Source of the DNA: Hyphomonadaceae bacterium UBA1849
GTDB lineage: Bacteria > Pseudomonadota > Alphaproteobacteria > Caulobacterales > Hyphomonadaceae
NCBI GenBank assembly: GCA_002338565.1
Contig: DDIN01000008.1
Coordinates: 1,550,403-1,614,402 of the forward strand
Length of the DNA stretch: 64,000 nt
Direction: 5' to 3'
Below the pieces are notes generated by a model that was given only the letters and a program-made list of their open reading frames with translations, ran no database searches and was not told the origin of the DNA. A program made the translations under genes and the position numbers. Shown here one piece after another: positions 1 to 8,498 of the stretch (position 1 is the stretch's first letter; every line of letters begins with the position of its first letter).

Positions 1-3000
1 CTGGTGATCGAGCGTTTCTGCAACTTCGTTGCGGTGGTTCGGCTTGTAGCTGATCGGCTTATCCTGCTCGACTTTGACCAGAAGCGGGTTCAGATCGAGG
101 TCATCAAGGTGAGCCGCGCCGCGAGACACCTGAGACAGGAGGTCTGTGCGGCCGATCACTTCATCAAGGCTTGTGAAGCCGAGGTCAGCGAGGATTTCAC
201 GGACTTCTTCAGCAATGAAGCTCATCAGGTTCACAACCTTGTCCGGTGTGCCGGTGAACTTTTCGCGAAGGTCGTCGCGCTGTGTACATACGCCGACAGG
301 GCAGGTGTTCGAGTGACACTGGCGAACCATGATACAGCCCATCGCGACGAGTGAGAGTGTACCAATACCGTATTCCTCAGCGCCCAGCATAGCCGCCATG
401 ACAATGTCACGGCCTGTGCGCAGGCCACCATCTGTACGCAGGGTGACCTGATCGCGCAGATTGTTGAGTGACAGAACCTGGTGTGCTTCAGCCAGACCCA
501 TTTCCCAAGGCAGACCTGCGAATTTGATCGACGTCTGAGGGGAAGCGCCTGTGCCGCCGTTGTTACCAGCGATCAGAATGACGTCTGCTTTCGCTTTCGC
601 CACGCCAGCTGCAATTGTGCCGACGCCTGAACGGGCAACGAGCTTCACGCAGACACGTGCGATCGGGTTGATCTGCTTCAGGTCGTAAATGAGCTGAGCG
701 AGGTCCTCAATCGAGTAGATGTCGTGGTGCGGCGGAGGTGAGATCAGTGTCACGCCCGGCGTAGAATTCCGGAAACGTGCAATCATCTCGGTGACTTTGA
801 AGCCCGGAAGCTGGCCACCTTCGCCCGGTTTAGCACCCTGAGCGACTTTGATCTCGATCTCGCGGCACTGGTTCAGGTATTCAGCGGTCACACCGAAGCG
901 ACCAGAGGCAACCTGCTTCACTGCAGAGTTCGGATTGTCACCGTTTGGAAGCGGCTTGTAGCGGTCGCGGTCCTCGCCGCCTTCACCGGACACCGACTTC
1001 GCGCCGATACGGTTCATAGCGATGTTGAGCGCGCCGTGTGCTTCCGGAGAGAGCGCACCAAGCGACATGCCCGGCGTCAGGAAGCGCTTGCGGATTTCGT
1101 TGATGGACTGAACCTCGTCGAGCGGAACAGAGCGTTCTGCCGGTTTGAAGTCCAGAAGGTCACGAAGCTGGATCGGGTCCTGATCACGCAGCGCCTGAGA
1201 GAATGTCTTATAGCGGGCGTAAGAGCCGGTGTCGCACGCGGACTGGAGCTGGTGAATCAGCTTGCCATCAAGCGCGTGACGCTCGCCATTGCGACGGATG
1301 CGGTAGAAACCACCAATTGGCAGGGAGATGACGTCTTCATCATATGCCTTGTTGTGAATTTCGATAGCTTTCTTCTCAAGACCGCCCAGGCCGATGCCGG
1401 AGATACGGCTCGTCATGCCCGGGAAGTATTCTGCCACGAGCGCACGGGAAAGGCCCAGCGCTTCGAAGTTGTAACCACCGCGATAAGACGATATGACCGA
1501 GATGCCCATTTTGGAGAGGATCTTCAGAAGACCGCCTTCAATGGATGCTTTCTGGCGGCGCACACACTCGTTCAGAGATATGTCGCCGAACAGGCCTTTA
1601 GCGTGGCGTTCTGCGATACAATCCTGCGCGAGGTAAGCGTTCACGCATGTCGCGCCACAGCCGACGAGCACTGCGAAATAGTGCGTGTCGAGACACTCAG
1701 CCGAGCGGACAGTGATCGAGCAGAATGAGCGCAGGCCTTGCTTCACAAGGTGAGACTGAACCGCACTTGCTGCGAGGATCATTGGCGCAGCGATTTTGTC
1801 CTGACCCTGGAATTCGTCGGTGAGGACGATGTGCTCATGGCCGGAACGCACTGCGTCTTCAGCTTCCTGCTGGATGCGGTCGAGGCAGGCACGCAGGCTG
1901 TCACCTGTGTAGGCATTTGCCCGAGGCGGCGCGAATGTACAGTCGATCTCGCAGACGCGGTCGCCCATCATCTCGCGGAAACGCTTATACATGCCGTTGG
2001 ACAGAACCGGGCTTTCTAGCACGAACACATCGGTTTGTGTCGCGTCGGAGGCCAGAATGTTGCCGAGGTTTTTGAAGCGTGTCTTCAGAGACATGACGCG
2101 ATCTTCCCGAAGCGGGTCGATTGGCGGGTTTGTCACCTGAGAGAAGTTCTGGCGGAAGAAGTGAGACAGCGGACGATATGTGTCGGAAATGACCGCCGGC
2201 GGCGCGTCGTCACCCATGGAGCCGATAGCTTCTTTGCCATCTTCCACCATAGGCGCGAGGATGAGTTCCATATCTTCCATGGTGAAGCCTGCTGCGAGCT
2301 TGCGACGGCGCAGTTCGTCCGCGCCATAGGCTACAGGTTCTTCACCCGGGCCGATCATTGGCTCGAGTTCTTTGACGTTTTCAAGCCATTCCAGATACGG
2401 GTGCTTAGCCGCGAGCTTGGAGACGATCTCTTTGTGCTCGTAGAATTTGTGCTCTTCAATATCGGCAGCAATCATGCCGCCTGGACGGACACGGCCTTTC
2501 TTGACGATCTCTTCTTCGTCAAGCGGGCACATACCGGATTCAGAGCCGACAGCCAGAATGTTGTCACGTGTGAGGGCGTAGCGCATCGGTCGCAGACCGT
2601 TACGGTCAAGGCCAGCAATCGCCCAGCGGCCGTCAAAGGCTGCGATCGCGGCAGGGCCGTCCCATGGCTCCATCACGGAGTTGGCGTAAGAATAGAGCGC
2701 TGCATGCTCGTCAGCCATGACGCTGTCACGCTTCGACCAGGCTTCCGGCATGAGAAGCGCTTTCGCCATAGGCGCGGAGCGGCCAGCCTTAACCAGCATT
2801 TCGAAGACAGCATCGAGAGACGCGGAGTCAGACGCGCCAGCTGAGATAACAGGCTTGAGGTCGTTTTCGTGACCCTCAAACGCATCAGCAACCATGCGGA
2901 TTTCGTGTGACTTCATCCAGTTCTCGTTACCGCGAACTGTGTTGATCTCACCATTGTGCGCCAGCATGCGGAATGGCTGAGCCAGCCACCATTGCGGGAA

Positions 3001-3732
3001 GGTGTTGGTGGAGTAGCGCTGGTGATAAATGCAGACAGCTGAAACGAAACGCTCGTCTTTGAGGTCCGGATAGAAGTTGTCGATGTCTTCCGCGAGGAAC
3101 ATGCCTTTATAGATCAGGTTTCGCTGAGACAGAGAGCAGACATAGAAGCTTGGAATAGCCGCTTCACGTGCGCGGCGCTCGATACGGCGACGGCAGATGT
3201 AAAGCGCACGCTCCAGATCAGCGCGGGAACGGTCCTGCGCGTCATAGAAGAGGACTTGCTCGATTTCGGGACGTGTATCGTTCGCCTTCTGACCGATAAT
3301 GCTCGGATCGATAGGCGGCTGACGCCAGCCATAGATGTAGAAGCCGTATTTCAGGATTTCTGCTTCCACGATTGTACGGGCAGCTTCCTGAGCAGACAGG
3401 TCTGTACGTGGCAGGAAGATCTGACCAACGCAGATAGGCGCGCGGCTTGGATCGTGTCCGGTACGGGCAACCTGTTCTTTAAAGAAGTCCTGCGGGACGT
3501 CCACGCGGATACCCGCGCCGTCACCTGTCTTGCCGTCTGCATCAACCGCGCCGCGGTGGTAAACCGCTTTCAGCGCGCGAACGCCTTTTTCGACGATCTC
3601 ACGACGTGGCTGGCCGTCCAGAGCAACGATGAGGCCTACGCCGCAGGCATCGCTTTCATCACGTGGATCATAAGCGTGCGCGTCGATGAGCTTCTGACGG
3701 TTCTCGAGATATGTTTTTGTGTAATCAGTCAT
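1..3732 (-). CDS. gltB: Glutamate synthase [NADPH] large subunit (3' end beyond window)
   Basis: This is the catalytic large subunit of glutamate synthase, making two glutamates from glutamine and 2-oxoglutarate with electrons from the GltD subunit. Read on the minus strand it starts MTDYTKTYLENRQ at 3732. A Cys-Gly-Val-Gly motif at about residue 30 fits the glutaminase nucleophile exposed when the short propeptide is removed. About 1,244 codons are visible, out of roughly 1,500 usual for the family, so the C-terminal part lies outside the window. Near 282-318 the frame encodes CHSNTCPVGVC, the three cysteines of the [3Fe-4S] cluster. The start lies four bases after the gltD stop, and the GGAG ribosome binding site overlaps the end of gltD, so the two are one operon. 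Confidence 0.96.
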   Translation of the reverse strand, partial: MTDYTKTYLENRQKLIDAHAYDPRDESDACGVGLIVALDGQPRREIVEKGVRALKAVYHRGAVDADGKTGDGAGIRVDVPQDFFKEQVARTGHDPSRAPICVGQIFLPRTDLSAQEAARTIVEAEILKYGFYIYGWRQPPIDPSIIGQKANDTRPEIEQVLFYDAQDRSRADLERALYICRRRIERRAREAAIPSFYVCSLSQRNLIYKGMFLAEDIDNFYPDLKDERFVSAVCIYHQRYSTNTFPQWWLAQPFRMLAHNGEINTVRGNENWMKSHEIRMVADAFEGHENDLKPVISAGASDSASLDAVFEMLVKAGRSAPMAKALLMPEAWSKRDSVMADEHAALYSYANSVMEPWDGPAAIAAFDGRWAIAGLDRNGLRPMRYALTRDNILAVGSESGMCPLDEEEIVKKGRVRPGGMIAADIEEHKFYEHKEIVSKLAAKHPYLEWLENVKELEPMIGPGEEPVAYGADELRRRKLAAGFTMEDMELILAPMVEDGKEAIGSMGDDAPPAVISDTYRPLSHFFRQNFSQVTNPPIDPLREDRVMSLKTRFKNLGNILASDATQTDVFVLESPVLSNGMYKRFREMMGDRVCEIDCTFAPPRANAYTGDSLRACLDRIQQEAEDAVRSGHEHIVLTDEFQGQDKIAAPMILAASAVQSHLVKQGLRSFCSITVRSAECLDTHYFAVLVGCGATCVNAYLAQDCIAERHAKGLFGDISLNECVRRQKASIEGGLLKILSKMGISVISSYRGGYNFEALGLSRALVAEYFPGMTSRISGIGLGGLEKKAIEIHNKAYDEDVISLPIGGFYRIRRNGERHALDGKLIHQLQSACDTGSYARYKTFSQALRDQDPIQLRDLLDFKPAERSVPLDEVQSINEIRKRFLTPGMSLGALSPEAHGALNIAMNRIGAKSVSGEGGEDRDRYKPLPNGDNPNSAVKQVASGRFGVTAEYLNQCREIEIKVAQGAKPGEGGQLPGFKVTEMIARFRNSTPGVTLISPPPHHDIYSIEDLAQLIYDLKQINPIARVCVKLVARSGVGTIAAGVAKAKADVILIAGNNGGTGASPQTSIKFAGLPWEMGLAEAHQVLSLNNLRDQVTLRTDGGLRTGRDIVMAAMLGAEEYGIGTLSLVAMGCIMVRQCHSNTCPVGVCTQRDDLREKFTGTPDKVVNLMSFIAEEVREILADLGFTSLDEVIGRTDLLSQVSRGAAHLDDLDLNPLLVKVEQDKPISYKPNHRNEVAETLDHQ

Positions 3733-3736
3733 GATC

Positions 3737-5182
3737 TTACTCCGCCGCTACAGGGCGATCTGTCGCGCAAGCGAGCAGGTATTCGTGAATGGACTCAGCT
3801 GCGTCACGGCCTTCTTTGACGGCCCAGACGACAAGCGATGCACCGCGGACAATGTCGCCAACAGCGAATACGCCATCCATGCTTGTCATCATGGTGGAGT
3901 AATCGACGCGGACAGCGCCCCAACGGTTCACGGTGAGCTGGTTCTCGTTGAAGAGGATAGGCAGGTCTTCCGGATCAAAGCCGAGTGCCTGAATAACCAT
4001 GTCAGCTTCAATATCGAAATCAGAGCCCGGTACTTCTTCAGGTGCCTGACGGCCTGATGCGTCCGGCAGACCGAGGCGCATGCGAACAGCGCGAACGGCT
4101 GATGCCTTGCCACCATTGTCGATGACCGCGCGCGGCGCAGCCAGCCACTCGAATGTGACGCCTTCTTCTTCCGCGTTCGCGACTTCACGCTGGGAGCCCG
4201 GCATGTTTTCGCGGTTACGACGGTAGAGACACGTCACAGAGCTTGCGCCCTGACGGATCGCTGTACGAACGCAGTCCATCGCTGTATCACCGCCGCCAAT
4301 GACGACGACTTTCTTGCCTTTGGCGTTCAGCTTGCCGCTGTCGTAATCCGGAACAGCATCACCAAGGTTCTGCTTGTTGGATGTCGTCAGATACTCAAGC
4401 GCAGGGTAGACGCCTTCGGCGCCAGCGCCCGGAGCGTTAAGTGACTTGGCTTTATAAACGCCTGTCGCGATCAGAACGGAGCTGTGCTTGGCGCGCAGGT
4501 CCTGGAAGGAAATGTCTTCGCCGACATTGCAGTTCAGTACGAACTCAACACCGGACGCGTCCAGATAGTCAGCGCGGCGTTGAACCACCTCTTTTTCAAG
4601 CTTAAAGCCCGGAATACCGTACACCAGAAGGCCACCGACGCGGTCATAACGGTCATAGACGGTGACCTTATAGCCTTTGCGGCGCAGCTGTTCAGCCGCA
4701 GCAAGGCCGCCCGGACCCGCACCGATAATGCCAACGCTTTGCGCACGCTCGCGCGGCGGTGTGATCGGTTTGATCCAGCCGTTTTCCCACGCCGTGTCGG
4801 TGATGTATTTCTCAACAGCGCCGATTGTGATTGCACCATGACCTGATTGCTCGGTCGTGCAGCTGCCTTCACACAGACGGTCCTGCGGGCAAATGCGGCC
4901 ACAGATTTCCGGCATGTTGTTCGTCGCAGAAGAGACCTGATAGGCTTCTTCAAGGCGACCGTTTGCCGTGAGCATCAGCCAGTCCGGAATATTGTTCCCC
5001 AACGGGCAGTGTTCCTGACAGAAAGGCACGCCGCATTGTGAACAGCGGCCAGACTGTTCTTCGGCTTTAGCTTCGATGAACTCACGATAGATTTCGTGGA
5101 AATCATCCGACCGGTCTTCAGCGCTCCGTTTGACCGGGCGCTCCTGCTCGGTCGAAACGAATTTGAGCATTCGTGTCGACAT
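3737..5182 (-). CDS. gltD: Glutamate synthase small subunit
   Basis: This 481-residue flavoprotein passes electrons from NADPH through FAD and [4Fe-4S] clusters to GltB. Visible features are the N-terminal cysteines of the pattern CSQCGVPFCQEHC (C47, C50, C55, C59), a second group GRICPQDRLCEGSC, the FAD-binding GAGPGGLAAAEQLRRKGY, and the NADP-binding GGGDTAMDCVRTA. Length is normal for GltD. It is the first gene of the minus-strand gltD-gltB operon, and its promoter must lie in the AT-rich 5183-5431 region, which also holds an FNR/FixK-type box. This gltD-before-gltB order contrasts with the gltB-gltD order of E. coli. Confidence 0.96.
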   Translation of the reverse strand: MSTRMLKFVSTEQERPVKRSAEDRSDDFHEIYREFIEAKAEEQSGRCSQCGVPFCQEHCPLGNNIPDWLMLTANGRLEEAYQVSSATNNMPEICGRICPQDRLCEGSCTTEQSGHGAITIGAVEKYITDTAWENGWIKPITPPRERAQSVGIIGAGPGGLAAAEQLRRKGYKVTVYDRYDRVGGLLVYGIPGFKLEKEVVQRRADYLDASGVEFVLNCNVGEDISFQDLRAKHSSVLIATGVYKAKSLNAPGAGAEGVYPALEYLTTSNKQNLGDAVPDYDSGKLNAKGKKVVVIGGGDTAMDCVRTAIRQGASSVTCLYRRNRENMPGSQREVANAEEEGVTFEWLAAPRAVIDNGGKASAVRAVRMRLGLPDASGRQAPEEVPGSDFDIEADMVIQALGFDPEDLPILFNENQLTVNRWGAVRVDYSTMMTSMDGVFAVGDIVRGASLVVWAVKEGRDAAESIHEYLLACATDRPVAAE

Positions 5183-5320
5183 GGGCTTCTCCTGAATTTG
5201 GCCGAAACATATCTCTGAGAAATAGCCTTAGCAAGCGAAGAATCTGCATCATGTATCAAGGTGATATATATACTGAGGGAATATCGTGCGTTTCAGGAAT
5301 TGCGACTGGTTCGCATAGGA

Positions 5321-5334
5321 TTGATATATATCAA
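5321..5334. promoter_or_regulatory. Perfect FNR/FixK-type box
   Basis: The sequence TTGATATATATCAA is a perfect 14-bp palindrome and matches the FNR/FixK/Anr consensus TTGAT-N4-ATCAA at all ten conserved positions. It sits in the 249-bp AT-rich divergent region between gltD (start 5182) and uppP (start 5432), about 105 bp before uppP and 145 bp before gltD. A related half-site, GTGATATATAT, lies at 5261-5271. The match is seen directly; which gene it controls is not known. Confidence 0.6.
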
Positions 5335-5431
5335 AATGATTTTAATCTAAAAAATCGGGCGATCAGCTAGTCGATTCTGCAGAAGTCAGATATGCCAGAA
5401 CGCGTCGGAAACGTGGGACGGGACGCACGCT

Positions 5432-6286
5432 ATGTCGCTAATGCAGATCATACTTATATCACTTCTGCAGGGAATTACCGAGTGGCTGCCGATTTCCTCG
5501 TCCGGACACGTGCTTCTGGCCTCTAGTTATTTCGGTTTTGGCGCGCATGATGAACTTCTGATCAATGCGATGGCGCATCTTGGAACGTTGTTCGCCGTGC
5601 TTCTCTATTTCTGGAAGGATGTAGGCCGGGCAATTGGTGGCGGGTTTGAGCTTGTGGGCGCTGCAGCCACGCGGAAAACGCTCTCTTCGAATGCGCGCCT
5701 TGCCATGCTCATTCTTCTATCCATGCCGATCACTCTGGCCGTGGTTGGCGGGTTTGAAATTCTGGCGGGCGATGAACTGAAAGACGGGCTTCGTGGTCCA
5801 CTTACAGTCGCGGCAACAACGCTGGTCTTTGGTATTGCGCTCTGGTGGGCTGATACGCGCGGCGGCAATGTAAAGTCCATGGATGAGATGGGCGTGATGC
5901 ACGCTGTGCTCATCGGCGCGACGCAGGCGGTTGCTGCGCTTCTTCCTGGCACAAGCCGGTCCGGCATCACCATGACGGCAGCGCGCTGGTTTGGTTACAA
6001 GCGTACAGAGGCCGCGCGGTTCTCAATGCTGATTGGTGCGCCAATCCTTGCGGCTACAGGTGCCTATGCGATTTTGGAGCTGCTGACGGCAGAGACGACA
6101 GGGGCAGCTAATCTGACGGATGGTCTGATCGTGGCGGCGCTCTCATTCCTTTCTGGTATCTTCTCCATCTGGGCGCTGATGAGGCTGCTTGAGAAGATAA
6201 GCTTTCTGCCTTTCGTGCTGTACCGGATCGTACTCGCGATTGTGCTCGTTCTGGCCTCTCCGCTCGCATTCGGCTGGATCAGCTAG
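5432..6286 (+). CDS. uppP: Undecaprenyl-diphosphatase UppP (BacA family)
   Basis: This polytopic inner-membrane enzyme removes a phosphate from undecaprenyl diphosphate and so recycles the lipid carrier for peptidoglycan and polysaccharide export. The 284-residue length is typical. The N-terminal signature GITEWLPISSSGH (residues 14-26) and the second signature PGTSRSGITMTAARW hold the expected catalytic Glu, Ser, His and Arg residues. Multiple hydrophobic helices are visible. It stands alone on the plus strand, divergent from gltDB, with the FNR-type box in its upstream region. Confidence 0.94.
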   Translation: MSLMQIILISLLQGITEWLPISSSGHVLLASSYFGFGAHDELLINAMAHLGTLFAVLLYFWKDVGRAIGGGFELVGAAATRKTLSSNARLAMLILLSMPITLAVVGGFEILAGDELKDGLRGPLTVAATTLVFGIALWWADTRGGNVKSMDEMGVMHAVLIGATQAVAALLPGTSRSGITMTAARWFGYKRTEAARFSMLIGAPILAATGAYAILELLTAETTGAANLTDGLIVAALSFLSGIFSIWALMRLLEKISFLPFVLYRIVLAIVLVLASPLAFGWIS

Positions 6287-6295
6287 CATCCCGAC

Positions 6296-6309
6296 TTTGT
6301 CCGGACAAA
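6296..6309. repeat. 14-bp palindrome TTTGTCCGGACAAA
   Basis: This perfect palindrome has the core TGTCCGGACA. It lies just after uppP and about 65 bp before the small gene at 6374. The same 10-bp core recurs at 6820-6829, on the other side of that small gene. The pair may be binding sites for a dimeric regulator; the neighbouring ribbon-helix-helix-like protein at 6933 is a candidate, by inference only. Confidence 0.45.
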
Positions 6310-6324
6310 AGCTGACGGCTTGAC

Positions 6325-6359
6325 TTTATCGAAAAACGGCAATATTGCTTTTCGATAAA
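6325..6359. promoter_or_regulatory. Operator-like inverted repeat before the 6374 gene
   Basis: Perfect 11-bp arms TTTATCGAAAA (6325-6335) and TTTTCGATAAA (6349-6359) are separated by 13 bp that contain the palindrome GCAATATTGC. The right arm ends a few bases before the GGAGGG ribosome binding site of the gene at 6374. The AT-rich composition and position fit an operator overlapping a promoter. A TTATCGA half-site also occurs in the dyad at 59824. Confidence 0.45.
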
Positions 6360-6373
6360 TGCTGGAGGGTCTT

Positions 6374-6787
6374 ATGGACGCAACGCTCGTGCGCATGGCG
6401 CATTGGAAAATCGACATCAAGATCGTCAACGGGAATGACATGCACATTCTGCAATGGCGACGTCACATGTCTCATGACGAGGTTCTGCTTGACGGTAAAG
6501 TGCAGCAGATCAGTCGTGGCATGTGGGGACGTGAGACGATTTACGGTCTTGTTTTTGGTCGTGATGAAGAAGGCAATGGCGGCACGCGCGTCATGTTTGT
6601 CGTCGATCCGAGCCAGGATATGAACAACGCGTCCTACTGGCTGGAAGGGCAGGCCCCGCCGAAAGGTGTTCGCCTGGAAACGTCTGAACAGACACTTCTT
6701 GCCTTTGGCTCTCTGGATGAGCGCGCTTATGACCAGCCGGCTGATTTTGCCGAATGGGCGAAGCAGAAAATGGGCATTAAGTGGTAG
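6374..6787 (+). CDS. Hypothetical protein, 137 residues
   Basis: This is a short soluble protein of unknown function. I chose the ATG at 6374 (MDATLVRMAHWK) because GGAGGG precedes it by four bases; an in-frame ATG at 6359 has no such site and lies in the inverted repeat. The protein has no signal peptide or membrane segment. It is rich in Trp and charged residues (HWKIDIKIVNGNDMHILQWRRH near the N-terminus) and ends AEWAKQKMGIKW. I do not recognise a family. It is bracketed by two TGTCCGGACA palindromes and preceded by a strong dyad, so it is probably regulated on its own. Confidence 0.65.
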   Translation: MDATLVRMAHWKIDIKIVNGNDMHILQWRRHMSHDEVLLDGKVQQISRGMWGRETIYGLVFGRDEEGNGGTRVMFVVDPSQDMNNASYWLEGQAPPKGVRLETSEQTLLAFGSLDERAYDQPADFAEWAKQKMGIKW

Positions 6788-6818
6788 GCCGCCAGGGCTA
6801 AAATGACCGATATTTCAG

Positions 6819-6830
6819 GTGTCCGGACAC
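6819..6830. repeat. 12-bp palindrome GTGTCCGGACAC
   Basis: This second copy of the TGTCCGGACA core is perfect over 12 bp and lies between the small gene ending at 6787 and the RHH/EF-hand gene starting at 6933. A run of six T follows at once, so a weak four-base-pair hairpin terminator is an alternative reading. Confidence 0.4.
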
Positions 6831-6932
6831 GTTTTTTCTGGCATCCAGACGTGAGTTCGTTTCTCTTTTACGTGAATTACTGGTCCGCTGAGTGCGTGAC
6901 TGAATGGTCGTGAACCCGAAAGGCAGTGCGCT

Positions 6933-7994
6933 ATGCGTGAAGAAAAAAAGAGTGAAAGTCTCGAGGTAAGACTCTCTTACTCGCAGAAAATCGCTTTCAT
7001 GGAAGCATGCAAAAAGGAAGGCCTCACAGCCAGTGAAGCTCTGCGCGCAGGCATTGAGGGTTTCCTCGACGAGCACGACCGGCAGTCACAACGCCAATTC
7101 CAGATGAAGGACGTTGTGACCCTTATGAAGCGTAATCTTAGAAAGTCGCTGGCAACTGCCGGCGCAGTCGCGGCCAGCAGCGCGATGTTGCTCGCTATGC
7201 CATCAGCAGCTTCTGACGAAGCTTTTGAGCGGCTTGACCGCAATTCCGACGGTGTTCTCACCGCGGGCGAAATTTCTGCAAACGACAGCGCTGTATTTGA
7301 AATCCTCGATACGAATGATGATGGCCAGATTTCGGCTGACGAGTTCAATTCTGAAGCTGTCGTCACAGGCGTGAATGATAATGTCTTCATCAGCGACGAA
7401 GGCGAGGAAGTCCGCGTCATTACTGTGAACCGGACCGAGCTTGGATCGCTTGAAGATGGCGAGATTGAAGTTCGCGAGCATCGCTGGGTCGAAAATGTTG
7501 ACGTCGATATGTCTGACGAAGAGATCCAGGAGATCATCGAGCGGACGATGGAACGTCTGTCCGAAATCGAAGAAATGGAAATCGAGGCGCATATCTCACG
7601 TGCGCAGGCGATGGAACTTGCCGACCGCGAGCATATCCGCATCGAAATCGCACGTGCCCGCGATGAAGCGCGCGCCGCTGTGCGTGAGGCCGCGCGTGCC
7701 GTAATCGTCGTTCAGGAAATCGATACCGATGAGATCGCACGCATTGCCGAACTTGAAGGCGTAGAGATTGATCTTTCAGGTCTTGAGGAGCTGCAGGCTC
7801 TGCTGGATGAGGAAGGCCTGGCGGGCATTATCGATCTGGAAGAGCTGGAGCGCGATCTCGATATCGAGCTTGATGGTGAGGCGCGGGTATTTATCCATCG
7901 TGAGCACGTCGAACACGGCGATCATGCTGAACACGAAGCGCATGAGCCGGAGCTCGAAGGTGAGATGGAAGAAGAGCCAATGCGGGAATACTAA
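6933..7994 (+). CDS. RHH-like / membrane segment / EF-hand protein
   Basis: Three parts are visible in this 353-residue frame. Residues 8-48 (LEVRLSYSQKIAFMEACKKE and on) look like a ribbon-helix-helix DNA-binding fold. Residues 65-94 form a positively charged then hydrophobic segment ending in PSAAS, which could be a membrane anchor or a signal peptide. Residues about 100-140 contain two EF-hand loops, DRNSDGVLTAGE and DTNDDGQISADE. The rest is a long acidic helical region with a His-rich tail. An in-frame ATG at 7125 would give a plain exported EF-hand protein starting MKRNLRKSLATAG, but its Shine-Dalgarno spacing is poor; the 6933 start has AAAGG about ten bases upstream. Either one tethered regulator or two overlapping products is possible. 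The function is unknown. Confidence 0.7.
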   Translation: MREEKKSESLEVRLSYSQKIAFMEACKKEGLTASEALRAGIEGFLDEHDRQSQRQFQMKDVVTLMKRNLRKSLATAGAVAASSAMLLAMPSAASDEAFERLDRNSDGVLTAGEISANDSAVFEILDTNDDGQISADEFNSEAVVTGVNDNVFISDEGEEVRVITVNRTELGSLEDGEIEVREHRWVENVDVDMSDEEIQEIIERTMERLSEIEEMEIEAHISRAQAMELADREHIRIEIARARDEARAAVREAARAVIVVQEIDTDEIARIAELEGVEIDLSGLEELQALLDEEGLAGIIDLEELERDLDIELDGEARVFIHREHVEHGDHAEHEAHEPELEGEMEEEPMREY

Positions 7995-8017
7995 GCTCCG
8001 CACCGTTCACGGATAAG

Positions 8018-8047
8018 AAAAAGGCGCCCCCCAGAGGCGCCTTTTTT
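8018..8047. terminator. Bidirectional Rho-independent terminator
   Basis: AAAAAGGCGCC, a seven-base loop, then GGCGCC followed by six T form a strong hairpin with an A run on one side and a T run on the other. It lies between the convergent EF-hand gene (ends 7994) and osmC (ends 8057) and can serve both. Confidence 0.9.
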
Positions 8048-8056
8048 GTTGTCTGA

Positions 8057-8497
8057 TTAGTCGTGAAGCTTGGCTTCCATGGAAATCTCTGTGCCGGCCA
8101 GCGCCTTTGATACAGGGCAGCCGGATTTCGCTGTGTTCGCAAGCTTCATGAACTCGTCATTGTCGATGCCAGGAACGCGTGCCGAAAGCTGCAAATGGCT
8201 TTTGGTGATTTCAAAGCCGCCACCATCGGCCGGTTCGACCGAAACGTTCGCGGTTGTTTCCAGCATGTCAGCTGGATGACCTGCTTCTGCCAGCATGTGC
8301 GAGAGCTGCATGGTGAAACAGCCGGCATGGGCCGCGCCAATCAGCTCTTCCGGATTGGTTCCGGTCTTGCCGTCTTCGTCTTCGAAGCGACCTTTGAAAG
8401 AATAAGGTGAGTTTGTGAGGACGCCTGACTGCGTGGACACTGTGCCGCTGCCGTCTTTAAGCGAACCACTCCATTTAGCTGTGCCTGTGCGTTTCAT
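8057..8497 (-). CDS. osmC: OsmC-family peroxiredoxin
   Basis: This 146-residue cytosolic protein belongs to the OsmC/Ohr family, thiol peroxidases that reduce organic hydroperoxides. The two reactive cysteines are visible in AAHAGCFTM (C60) and KSGCPVSKAL (C127), with the long helix between them. The N-terminus MKRTGTAKWSGSLKDG is typical of the OsmC subgroup rather than Ohr. The start codon has a GGAGG ribosome binding site six bases upstream, and that site overlaps the arm of a nested hairpin (8499-8550). It follows the SDR gene in the same direction but is separated by that hairpin. Confidence 0.9.
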   Translation of the reverse strand: MKRTGTAKWSGSLKDGSGTVSTQSGVLTNSPYSFKGRFEDEDGKTGTNPEELIGAAHAGCFTMQLSHMLAEAGHPADMLETTANVSVEPADGGGFEITKSHLQLSARVPGIDNDEFMKLANTAKSGCPVSKALAGTEISMEAKLHD

Positions 8498-8498
8498 T

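Noticed and set aside
1036..2844. Plus-strand open frames (230, 93 and 269 codons) opposite gltB
   Set aside because: The minus strand carries a well-conserved gltB frame here; the plus frames have no recognisable motif and mirror its codon pattern.
5173..5370. Small plus-strand frame of 65 codons in the gltD-uppP gap
   Set aside because: It overlaps the gltD start and the FNR box, has no ribosome binding site, and its composition is that of AT-rich noncoding DNA.
5499..5508. Third GTCCGGAC palindrome, inside uppP
   Set aside because: It lies in coding sequence for conserved residues (SSSGH), so it is explained by codons. A similar copy in the MBL gene near 43450 is treated the same way.
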